The notes under the pieces were generated by a model, which ran no database searches, had not been told where the DNA came from, and worked only from the letters and a program-made list of their open reading frames with translations. From Branchiostoma floridae (taxonomy: Eukaryota > Chordata > Leptocardii > Amphioxiformes > Branchiostomatidae), in NCBI RefSeq assembly GCF_000003815.2, contig NC_049990.1, positions 6,231,497 to 6,293,496 on the forward strand: DNA of 62,000 nucleotides. The letters run 5' to 3'. A program made the translations under genes and the position numbers. Every line of letters starts with the position of its first letter. Positions within the stretch are counted from its first letter, which is position 1. Shown here in pieces: positions 1 to 12,400 of this stretch.

Positions 1-200
1 ATAATATGATAATGATGTTATTGATTTATGCTAATTGATTGATTGACTTTATATGTGTAATGCATTATAATACGACATGTTTAATGATGTTATTGATTTA
101 TGCTAATTGACTGATCGACATTATATGTGTAATATGTTGTAAATGTATTTTATTGGATTGTATGTAGAGGACTCCAGGAAGAATAGCTGATGTCTACAAC
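1..200. repeat. 72-bp tandem repeat in intron 21
   Basis: The block atgatgttattgatttatg begins at 12 and again at 84, so two units of about 72 bp are visible. The array may continue left of the window. It lies in the intron downstream of exon 21. The CAAA tract (220-240) is separate and abuts the exon 21 donor. Confidence 0.7.
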
Positions 201-241
201 TAATGGAGATTCCTAATAAACAAACAAACAAACAAACAAAC

Positions 242-402
242 CTGGCGAAGGCGAAGTCACTGGCGCGCACCGCCTGACGTCCCTCCTTTCCCATGATGCC
301 TACTCCTACATGAGCTTCCTGGATCATGCTGCAATCGTTAGCCCCGTCTCCAATAGCCAGAGTGACTGGGTGCTCCGGAGAAGCTTTCACGAGTTTCACT
401 AC
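242..402 (-). CDS. ATP11B: Exon 21: P domain, GDGAND hinge
   Basis: 161 nt, phase 0 in and phase 2 out (residues 778-830). [19 protein letters not shown] runs into [16 protein letters not shown] and [19 protein letters not shown]. The Asp residues of GDGAND bind Mg2+ in P-type ATPases. The residue after GAND is Cys, where the vertebrate proteins I recall have Val. Acceptor atccag. The donor gtttgt is weak and lies next to a CAAA repeat. Four more copies of the first 56-72 bases with the acceptor lie just upstream. Confidence 0.95.
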
Positions 403-3400
403 CTGGATTTAGAAGGGAAGGAGAAAAAAGAACCTGTTTCTGAACTGTTTGCCATGTTCACTTCATACAACTATTGGAGAAAAAAATGGTCTCCAATAAC
501 CAGAGTGACTGGGTGCTCCGGAGAAGCTTTCACGAGTTTCACTACCTGGATTTAGACAGAGAAAAAAACACTCTCCAATAGCCAGAGTGACTGGGTGCTC
601 CGGAGAAGCTTTCACGAGTTTCACTACCTGGATTGTAACAGAAAAGGAACTTAAAGTGTTTTGTTTGTTTTAATGTTTTATTTGGGTCCCCATAAGTGCA
701 ATCGTTAGCCCCGTCTCCAATAGCCAGAGTGACTGGGTGCTCCGGAGAAGCCTTCATGAGTTTCACAACCTGGATTGTAACAGAAAAAGGACCTGTTTCT
801 GAAGTGTTTGCCATGTTCACTCCATGCTACTATCGGAGAAAAAACCCTCTCCAATAGCCAGAGTGACTGGGTCCTCCGGAGAAGCTTTCATGAGTTTCAC
901 TACCTGGATTGGAACAGAGAAGAATTTGCAGTGTTTTGTTTGTTAGTCTAATCACTTCTAGTGGCATAACAGCATAACCAGATTATGTAATGTTTCAAAT
1001 TTTTGGCTTACCTCAGCCTTCTGCAGAGGTGACATCCAACAGCAGAGCACAGCCGTGCAGTTCTGACACAGCTCCATGAACATGTCCCTGTGATCTGTCA
1101 GTAAAGTTTCAATTCTATTCTATTTAACAATAACCCAGAGTACATTTTTGAAACTTTCTGTCATGTTACCTCTGTCAGCTTTTTGCTTTTTGGTCCATCC
1201 ATGGACCAGGGATGCTATTCGGTCACATGTGGCAACACGTGGCAACTTACAGCATGTACTGCAAGTATGTTTTCCAAACTTTTGTCATGCTCAGAGTGTC
1301 CAGACCACTGCAGCAGCAAAACACAGTGGACAACTACATGTACTACTACTACAAAATGACTACTACTACTACTACTATTACTTACCTCAGCCTTTTGCAG
1401 AGGTGACATCCTACAGCAGAGTACGGCTGTACAGTTCCGACACAGCTCCATGAACATGTCCCTGTGATTCGTCAGTAAACTTTCTATAATTCTATTCTAT
1501 CTAACAATAACCCATAGGACATTTTTGTCTTGTTACCTCAGCTTTCTGCAGAGGTGACATCCTACAGCAGAGCACAGCCGTGCAGTTCTGACACAGCTCC
1601 ATGAACATGTCCCTGTGATCCGTCAGTATGTGAGCCAGGCTCATACCATCCACCACTAGGGCGTGTGTCGTCACGTGGTCCTCCTGGATCCTGTTTGGAA
1701 CAAACACAAGCAGTCACCACACAGGAATATGGTTTTTGGCTGTTCCAACATGATGTTAGGGATGACACTCATATCCTAGTACTTGACATCATAAATTTAA
1801 TGTGAAAATAAAAGTGGATTCTGCAATTATCATTATTTTTACAATTTGACAAGCACAATTTACAAGTTCACATTGTTGTGGACTCTGTTTGTCTGACTGT
1901 CTGTGAAAGAAAATACATTCAATTGATTTCCTTTGCTAGGCTAAAGATTAGCCAAGTACTTTGTGCATGGATGTCATCCATAAAATCAAAAATTTGTCAC
2001 TCTCTTTTGTCACTCACATTAAATTTTGAACAATGTGAAAAAAGGCTAAAAAGACCCACTTGGTGTATTAGAAAAAATTTAAAGGTTCTTGAATGTAAAC
2101 AATACAAACAACCTGAAAATTAAACTGTTACTTATGTGTAGATCTGTCTAGTACATCAAAATTCTAGAGTGAAAGCATCTGTTTTGGGATTGGACAGAAA
2201 GTGTACTCAACAGAAGTGCTGGGAAGTATTTACAGGTGTGATGAATAAGTGGGAGAAAAGAAAGTGGGAAAACTGTGAACTTAACAACTGTCACACCACA
2301 TGCATCGGTGTGTTCTGAAATGTACCAATCCACTGAGATAGACAGTGTTGGGTTAGTCTTAGACACATCCTACTATAGAATGATTAGTACATGTATGTCT
2401 TAGTGAGTTCTAAAGTCAACTGCATGCCACTGGTTAGGATTATACCCTTAAGTCCTAGGAAAAAATTTGTGTTTCCTGTTTCCCGACCAACCATAGAAAA
2501 ACCTGCCTACCCTAGCCTTTTTTGGGTGGGCAGTGGAGTCACTACGAACGTATTAAGTCTGCTTCCTATACAAGTAAAAAACTGCTTGTCCTATCTAATG
2601 AAGGACAAATGTATCCAAAGATTTGTAACCATGATGTACAAAATTAAAATTTGGCATTGAAAAGATAAGTTATTAAGTGTCCTCATGCTTTTCAGTTTTT
2701 CTTTGTTAAAATGTATAACAGAGTTTTGGCCAAAGTCCTTGAAAAAGTTAAAAAAGAAGATCATAATCCGTACCTACCCACCCAATTTTTGTCAAGACTG
2801 AAACAGGAAACACAACATTTTTTTCCTTTGCCTAAACGTGAATATTCAAGAAGAATGTGAGAAGTCCTGGATTATTGAGAAGTCACCTTCTTGTATTCCC
2901 AGTAACTGTTGTACTGTGTTGGTACCTGGACTGTGAGATGCTGAAATGGCACACAAGAGAATAACAAACACAAGTCGCTGTGACAGCCGGTTAAAGAAGC
3001 AATGATTTCATCAGGGCTTTCTCAGGCTCTTAATTTTTTACTCTCCAAGCAGAGATCAGACTATGACTGGTTTTGACATCTTTTTATATGTCTCTGTTAG
3101 ATTTCTATTTTGTCAGGTTCTCTTTTTGCCTCAGGAAGGCAAAAAGAAAACATGACAAAATAGAAAGCCTATCAAAAATGCTTTAAAGAAACCCACAGTA
3201 AACCTAACCTCTGCTTGGAGGGCACTAATCTTTTATCCATCCTGCAGTTGATTTACTGAGTTTTGAGGGGTAAATTTTGCATGACTTTATCAAAATTTTG
3301 TGGCACTTTTGACAACTTTATCAAACTGTCATAACCTTGAATTAATTCTAATTCAAATCTGTGTCCACCCTAGGCACCATAATGCCAGCAATGGACAGAA

Positions 3401-6400
3401 GGACACTTGAGAGAGCCCTGGATTTAATTGTTAATAAGAATAAAAATCAACTTTATAATAGCACACAGAAGATAGAGAATCACAAAATATATCAGAAATA
3501 AAGACTGACTGCACAGCATTGAGTTCAACACAAACAGTGAGAAATCACCTTATAGGCTCAAGATACACAATCACAAAAAGAAATAGTAAGAGGGATCACT
3601 GGTTGCCATATATGTCAAAGTTGGAGAATTTCAAGATTGTCTTACTCACCTTGATGAAGGTTATACATCTCACTATTCACGGATTTGGCACTACACTACC
3701 AATTTTCTAGTCTCCAAGCAGACCCTACGTGCCTTAGAAATAGTATCAAAGCTGGCCAGGGACTTAATATACCGGCACCAGGTGCCCGTTTGACTCCCTT
3801 AGCCGGCTATCTCCCTTTGGCCGCCTATTCTCCTTTGCCAGCTTTGATACTATCTCTAAGGCACCGTTGGGTCTGCTTGGACACTACCAAGTTTCAAGAT
3901 GACGAAAACTACGATGAAGAAGAAACGCACCTTTTGAGATGCTGCATGATGGTTTCAGCACACTGCTGCATGGTTTTCTGCTGTACCAGGTAGAGCTCGC
4001 TCATGCCCCGCTGGAAGTGTGTGCAGGAGTGGCTGATGTTCACAGCTGTCTCCTGTTTATCTCCTGTCAGGACCCAAACCTGCAGGCAAGACAGTGAATA
4101 GATTCAGTAATCAGTATTTAGTCGTAATCAGTCAATGTGCTTACACATGACGGGGTTATACTGCCTCTTACAGGTTGACATACCTTTTCGTTAACTTAGC
4201 TGATTACAAAACAGGGATACGCCAGCTCTTACATTCGGGTGATTTGAAGTGAATCACCTAATCCAGACAGAATGGTTTGCATCACACACCAGGGCATGAC
4301 CCTACTCTTTTTTCAAAGGTGTGGTAGGTTCTTTGGGGTCTGTTGGTAGAATATCACTTATCTATGTCTATATACTACAGGTACAACATGTACAAGTAGT
4401 ATATCACAACTTACTGTTTCCCCCATACATACAATGTACATTAAACAATGGAGCCAACGAGGGAATGTAATAAAATGTTTCTTATGAACTGTGACCTCTC
4501 ACCTTTACCCCTGCTAGCCTGAGTGCCTGGATAGTATCACTGACTCCATCCTGTAGTTTATCCTCCACCCCAGTGGCTCCCAACAGGTGGAAGTCTTTCT
4601 CTATGTAGGTAATCACTGCATTCACCTGGTGCAAAGGAAAGTGTACAATTAGGAATGTTTGCATTGGTTTATTCTTACAGTTTTTGTGACTTGACTTTTC
4701 AACTGGTAATTCATAACACTGTGTTTCTAATGTATTACTACTGTGCTAAACAACTGCTTTTTACTCACAAAAAGTGTTTATATTAATATGTTCCTTTCTT
4801 GCTTTGGTATTACTGATTCTTTTTGTATCACTAATGTTTAATTTCAGTCAGGATCCGTGGTGTTTCTTTGTACTTGTCTGAACCATATGATTACTTATGT
4901 TACTTTTGGAATGATAAAAAAATGCAAAAGCCTCCATTAGTTTCAGTCTACCATGAAATAAAAGCACCAGAAAGGGAAAAGAATTTACAGTATACAGGAG
5001 AATTATACAGGTATTAAGTTAACTGAGAGTACAAAGACATTCCATACAGAACAGCATGCCAATCAACAACATGTTCCATCAGCATGATCATGAATTTGAA
5101 TCGATGCCCCCTACCTTTTCTTCCCTGTCCTGCAGGGCATTCCTGGCCTCCGTCATCTTGCTCTTGATGTCTGCATATTGCTCTTCATTCAGTTCCTTTA
5201 TACAGTACACCAGTGTTCGCAGGCCAATCTAGTGCAAAGAAAACAAAACAGATTACCTTTCTTTCCCATTCTCTAAAGCAGTAACAGTCAAATTCTTATC
5301 ATTCTAGCTATCACCATTATGTCCAAGTCAATAGATACAAAAAATGGAAGTTCTGCTGCAATACCAAGGTCACATACCAGGGGGCCCATAAATCAACCCT
5401 GATCTTCGTCTTCCCAACCCCTTCCCACAAACCAAATATCATCATAAGTCCATCAAGTTATGCTGACCACACATATCTGGAAACATAGACATACAAACAC
5501 GGCAAAAACTACACCTCCATTTTTCATGGAGGCAAATACTAACTGTTGATGAAAACATTGCTGTAGTTGAAATGATTTACGGAGTCTACAGTTCTTGAGC
5601 TTTCACCCCAATTACTCAACCCGAGGAAACAGCCCAATTACAGCACCAACATGTAGACACCACCATTACTCAACATCTCCCAAAATGTCTCTCAGGCTTG
5701 GCTGTCTTCCCAGCCTGTCGGCACCCATCATTTTTCCCAACACCCCAATGGTACATGTGTAAACTTGATCATAAATCTAGGAGATGAGTTCATCATTTTT
5801 TAGGCTCAACTGTTGCAGCCAGTTGCGTTGCCACAGGTAGATATTTTCAGAGAAGATAGAATAAATTATGCACAATGTCATTAATTTGTTGATGAATTGA
5901 ACTTGTTGTGCTTGTTTGAAAAGTTTTGAAAGTTTTCCTACATCTGGATACTGTCTTGTTGTCTCGGGAAGGGCACTTAACACAACTTTCCTCACTTTAG
6001 GACTAAAATGTGTTGGAAGAAAAGGGAGGGGCCCTTCCGAGGCTTTCGGCAGCCATCATTTTTCCCAACACCCCAATGGTACACGTGTAAACTTGATCAT
6101 AAATCTAGGAGATGAGTTCATTATTTTTAGGCTCAACTGTTGCAGCCAGTTGCGTTGCCACAGGTAAATATTTTCAGAGAAGATAGAATAAATTCTGCAC
6201 ATTAATTTGTTGATGAATTGAACTTGTTGTGCTTGTTTGAAAAGTTTTCAATGCTTTTCTACGTTTGGATACTGTCTTGTCGTCTTGGGAAACGGACTTT
6301 ACACAACTTTTCTCACTATACCCAAGTGGTAATCGGTACCTGACATTGGATTGGGAGGCAAAATGTGGTGGCTTGGCTCCCTTCCCAGGCTGTCGGCGCC

Positions 6401-9400
6401 CATCATTTTTCCCAACACCCCAATGGTACATGTGCAACACTAGCATAAATCAGAGAGATGAGTTCATCTATTTTTTGGCTCAACTGTTGCAGCCAGTTGC
6501 TACAAGTAGATATTTTTGGAGGGGACAGAATAGACACATAAATCGTTGATGTTGTGGTTATGAATTGAACTTCCTGTGCTTGTTTAAATAGTTTAGACTA
6601 CGTTTCTACATTCAGATATTGTCTCGTTGTCTTGGTAAAGCCACTTACACAACTTTCCTCATCACTCTGGGAGGTAAAGTGTGGTGGAAGGAGAGGGATG
6701 GGCTCTGCCTAGCTTGCAATATCATGTCATAGACACAGTGGATGATAATCTGTAGCAGTTTCCAGTTTTTGTGGTGAGGGGGTGCTGACCCCTCGCCCAA
6801 CCTTATTGCCCAACCTAGACCTAACAAGACTGGCAATAAAAATGTATTATTGCCATGACGACGATTGAGGGTACAACAATACAGCTCAAATCAGAAACAG
6901 ACTGAAACTTCCCTGTCGCACTATCCCTGGCACAATATACTAGCCCACCTGTAACATAAACCTACAGCCAGCAGAAATGTACTATCCCCGGACTATGACC
7001 TACATTCCACCATTGCATACCAGAGATACATCTGGAACAGACTTGCATACCCAGCATACTGTGAAGTACTAGCATTCTTGGAAAAATGCCTGTGCAATTC
7101 CTAGAATTTTTGCAGACTGAATGCAATATATACCACTTGACGACTCCCCTGAGGCGTCGTCAAAAACACCTGGAGACGCAGCCTGGAGGTGGATGTGAGG
7201 GAGTCTGGCTACACATGGTGACAGCTGGCAGAAATGGCCTAGGACCGCCGGAGATGGAAGCAGCTAGTTCGTGGCCTATGCCCAAGGATGGGCAGCAGGC
7301 CTAAGTAAGTAAGTAAGACACAGTGGATAGCAACCCACTGAGCCTAAGATACGAGGGGCATTCAATAAGTAATGCCCCTGACCCACTTCCAGTTGTCTGA
7401 TCTAGATGAAATTTTGCATGTGTAATGAATCATATCTCTATGGCTTATGTTGCAAAAAACAGCTCTGAACTAATTGTGGTTACTGATTTACTGGTGTTTG
7501 AACTGAGTCAGGTGTGAAATGGACCAGGTGTGAAATGGAGCAAGTTGAGTGTCGCGCAGTGATCCGGTTTTTGTATTTGAAAGGACGCACACCAAAGGGG
7601 ACTTTTGATGAAATGAAAAAAAACTTATGGTGATGATGCCCCATCATATGGCCTTGTAAAACGCTGGCATCCTGAATTCAAACAAAGTCGGAAGTCTGTG
7701 GAAACAGCTCCCAGACCTGGTCGTCCCTCTTCTGCCATTGATGAGGCATCTGTCGGAGGACCAACCTGGGATGTCCTACAAGAACGGTGTCCAGAGCTAC
7801 ATCAAATGATGGGAGAAATGCAAAACTCTGGGTGGTTGCTATGAAGAGAAAGACTAATAACTGTGCCAAGTTTCATTAATCTCCTGCTATGGGAAATGGG
7901 TCAGGGACATTACTTATTGAATGCCCCTCGTAAGCTTGTCCATATAAGGGGACAAGGGGGTTAACTTCCTTGATCAGAAGATGCATCGGGTGCTCATGCA
8001 CCCATCTCTGCTTCTAAACCCAGGATCACACATAGTTGCAAGCAATACAGCAGGGGGCTAGTCCTCTTAGCAGAGAAGGAAGTATGTACCACTTCCGAGA
8101 TCAAGGGATCGGGTATAACGCTAGTTCACCTTTGTCCGCTGGATAGCCTATGTTCGATGTGTTGACCAACACGTTATTAAGGGATATCAACTGGATGGAC
8201 AGTGCTTTCAAGTTGTAATATGCTCAAAATATTGTAGTTTGCAACTACCGACCGTCCATCAACTTGATATCCATAGGCCATAAAAACCGATTTCTAATAG
8301 CAACGGATATAGGTTACCCCACTGATAAAGGTAAACGAGCATTATCAACGCGACATGGCCGTAGTCTCAACCCACTGAGCCTACGGCCCAAAAGAGCCTG
8401 AAGGACCTCCAACTTTACCATACCAACATGAGCTTCTAGACTACTTACCTCAGCAAACTGGTTGACATGGTACAAAGTTTTGTCCCTTTCTCCACTTAAA
8501 CACAGAGGTAGCAGGGCAGACTCCGCACCTTTGGTGTACAGTCTGATGTTTCCTATAGTAGAGACATGGTTGCAAATCAGTTTCAAACCATTCAATTCAA
8601 CAATGAAGTATAGATATCAGGGATCGAAATACTTTTTTTTGCTACATGCAAAATTGCAAGTTGGCAAAAATTTTACATGCAATTTGAAAAATTTACATGC
8701 AAAATACAACTAGGCAGCGATGGCGACGAGTATCGCTAGCTTGAATCGGTGAATTTTGATTACATCTAGTGAAGCTACCGGAGAAAGTTACTGGCAAAAA
8801 CAAGGAAGGATAAAGACACACGTCCATTTGTCTTTTTGTCTAAGAGTAGGGGATCTAATTCCTCAGTAATTTTCCAATAGACCAGGTATTTTCAACATGC
8901 AAGATTGCAAGTTCAGAATAATTTTACATGCAAATCTCAAAAATTATGTGCAAATTGCAAGTTAAGTATGTGTATTTCGAACCCTGGATATTCAAAGGCA
9001 CCATTGTCACCAATGTCAAAAATCTACATGACAACTATATCAACAGAAGTGCTTGTGCAAAAACAAGTGCTTGTCCCATGTAGCTAAATGTTTAGTGGGG
9101 TGGGATTTCTATCATTTGTCAAAGTTGGAAATCTACATTCTATAAGCTTCAAGGTTCAATTTCAACTTGTTATAGCAAGAGCAAACATAGATAAATTTTA
9201 GGCAAAGTGGACTGAAGTACAACAGTGTCAGGTCAATGCATATTGCATGTCACAGTGAAGGGATAGTTACAGTAATTCAGCACCAGTAAAAGAGCAATGC
9301 ACATTGTGTGCCACATTGAAGTGAGTCAATCAGCAACAGTGAAAGAGCAATGCACATTGTTTCACATTGAAGTGATAATTAATTCAGCACCAGGGACAGA

Positions 9401-12400
9401 GCATGGCGAATTGCGAGTCACATTGAAGTGATAGTCATCCAGCACTTGAGGAGGGTGGTATGACTCACTGTGACCTAGTAATCTATCCCTGACAAGACTT
9501 TGCCTTAGAATGTGCATTTGGCACAGTAAAAAGCAACATTTGCTGCTCTAATTTGTGTGCTAACAATAGCTTAAGCTGTGACCAAGTGTGCAGAAACCAT
9601 TGTACCTTTGAAATACAAGACTGGTACCTTTTACATTTGCCTTCTTCTCAGAAGCAGGTAAAAGATTGACTTTCACATGGTAAGTTCAGAACACATGATG
9701 CTGGTAAACTTATTTTTAAACTACATTTAATGCAATCATTGTTATCATATTGTAGCTCTTGACACAATTAGAATTCAAAGTAGATCATTTACATGAGCAG
9801 TTGGAAAAGTACAAGAGGTAGAATGATTTTAGGCTGCAAATATATTTATTATATATTATATTTGTGTTCTAAAACAACATCTAACCGCTGTGGAATTCAC
9901 TTGAATATACTGTATATATAGATTTATTATAATATGTAACTACAGTGTACATAAATAAATTTACATACCGTTTGGTAACTTGATAATGGCACTCATTCTT
10001 TTCCTTGTTGGGTCAAATTCAAGGATATGAAGCAACTCATATCTGTAACAAAACCAACAAACATGTATATTGTTTACTTTTGCATGGCCGAAGGGGAAAG
10101 GAGGTTTTCCTGTGGTCAAGTTTGTGATGGAAAAAAAATATGTAGTATGGTAGTTAATACATCACAAAAACCATTCTTATGGTTAAAGTGTCATGAATTT
10201 GCTGAGAGGTCAGTGTAGAATTAACCGAAGCAGAAATTTCAAGATTTAAAGTAATGAAATTAAAGTGCAAGAAGAATTCAGAAACACAACAGTTACTTAA
10301 AGCTGTATTTCAATGAAACTGCTATCGTTGAAACATGCATTCATTACATAACTGTGAACTACACGATGTATTACTAAAAGAGCAGTTATGATCCATTCAG
10401 TGACAGATATTCTTAAAAGAAGAAAATAAGTCTTACTGTTTTTCTTCTCCCCTGACATTGATCTTCAAGAAGTCACCTGCTGACTTGCCTTCCGTTACTC
10501 TTGTCTGTCCGAGGAAGGTGATGCCAAATCTACAAACGACAAAAGTTTCAATATAGTAAGGTTCTTCAAACACAACCAATAGCACTCACTTCCAATGTTT
10601 CGGTGTATATGGTAGCGCGCGTAGTCCAGTGGTTAGCGGCCCTGCCTCTGGATCTAGAAGCTGTGAGTTTGGTTCCGGCTGTGTCGCTCACCCGACATGC
10701 ACGCTACCGGAAAGGGCTGAAGTCCTTAGGACGGGACCTTAAGCCGTGCTCCACTGTTCATTGTGCTTGTCGAAAAGAGCTAGGGGAATTTTCCCGGTAC
10801 AATGAACCTGAAAATACTGTACATAGCGTCTGTCCTCTCTGTCACGACCAGTGGAAGACTAGCTCTTCAGTGAGCTAAAACTGGATCGAGATCACTTTCC
10901 TTTTCCTTTCCTTTTCCTATATCAGACAGGAGGATACAAACCGAGTCATGTTTGGGACGACATTCTCACTGCTGCAGCGCCACCTACATTGGCTATAAGT
11001 AGCAGTGAGAAGTGCATGTAGATCCAGCCATTCTACACTGATGATGGTGTCTGATAGACATTGAAACATTGGCAGTAAGTACTACTTTGGTTATGTTTCA
11101 AGAACCTTACTATATTGAGTATTCACCAACCTGATGAAATGAGACTTGCAGTGCCCCCAATGTTGTGCCCTTGGGAAAGGCACTTTACATGACCTTTCTC
11201 AAACTTAACCCAGGTGTAAAAATGGGTACTGTGTAAATATGAGGCACTGTTAAGTTACTAACTTGAGTGCAGTGCCACATACATGTACATGGAGGAAAAA
11301 AGGCATTATCTCAAAATTGTACTTCTGTTGGACGACCATCTCACCTGTCTGCAGCTTCCACTAGAGCCTTTTCATCAGGAGAGGAAGCCTGGTACTCGAA
11401 GGATGCAGCCGAATCCAAGGACATGCCATTGGCCTTGACCGGGGTGCTGTTTGCACTGCTGTTGTTGCTGTGCACGTGGACAGTGTGGCACAGCGCTATG
11501 GCTACCAGGAACTCTTCTACTGAAGCCTGTGGGATGGGGGAAAATAGGTCACAGCAAATTAATTTACTTTCATGGCCGCAGTTTGGTTTGGTGATAGTAG
11601 GAGGTTTAAACAGTTTTTTGAATTTGTGGTTGAAAAAATTCTGTAGTACATCAGCTGTAGGAAAAACGTATTCCTGGTGAATTTGTTGGGCAGTGGTCCC
11701 CACGAAAACCATGACGATGAAACCACTGCAAAAGATTGGAGATGTAAAGAACTACAGTGTGAACTTTTTATAATCTCAGAGAAGATATTGTGAGGAAAGA
11801 TCATTGTTGCTGAATGCATGGAAAGTGAGACATAGTGCAATGGACATCAGGAACTCGTCTGCTGAAGCCTGGGCAATAGAGGTGAAGTACAAAATTCTAA
11901 GATCTCCAAGTAGATATTGGGAGTGGCATTGAGACACAGAGTTATGGTCACCATTATTTCTTCTACTGAAGACTACATGTATGTTTAACTTTTGTATAAG
12001 GTCTAAGCAGATGTTGTGAGAAAAAAAATGATCTCAGACTGCCAATTTTGACTTTACCCAAAGGGAGCTAGAGAGGTATCTAAATTTATAATGTGTTAGA
12101 CTTGTCTGTCTGTGTCAATGTGATTCCCAATCCACATGAAGAACAGTTGCCACACATTCGCAGTGCTGACGTTTTTGCCAGTAGGAATGGAAGGGATGCA
12201 AAGCAGTTATTCCTTTCACTCACTCACCCACTTGATTCCTTTATTCAGATACCCTTTATCCCGTAGGGCTAGTCTACCAGGGTTCGAACATATACAACGC
12301 AAACATACATGTATATATATACATAAAGATAAAAAACATTCACAATCATAAAAAACTATCAACTTGAGAATACATGATGGTAGATTGCCTTTTTAAATCG

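Larger units (their letters stand above)
1691..3930. other. Intron 19
   Basis: Apart from the two foldback elements listed separately (3,043-3,220 and 3,713-3,881), I see nothing recognisable in this AT-rich stretch. Confidence 0.6.

Noticed and set aside
542-820. Separate protein with GDGANDC on the minus strand
   Set aside because: It is a truncated copy of the exon 21 edge that breaks off after GDGANDC; no donor.
8314-8595. Extension of exon 16 on both sides
   Set aside because: The frame is open beyond the exon, but the extra codons fall in MITE A and intron sequence; GT/AG positions and phases fix the exon at 8,449-8,552.
10611-10690. tRNA gene
   Set aside because: A and B boxes are present but no closed acceptor or anticodon stem; the body and CTTTTC tail fit a SINE.
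11030-11085. Hammerhead-ribozyme-like order CTGATGA, stem, GAAA
   Set aside because: An extra base separates CTGATGA from the stem, stem III and the cleavage-site strand could not be found, and the related copy at 49,154-49,299 has CTGAGGA and AAAA instead.
11267-11712. Plus-strand open frame of 137 codons and the longer minus frame over exon 13
   Set aside because: The plus frame is the antisense of exon 13 and its flanks. The extra codons on the minus frame are intronic by splice sites and phase.
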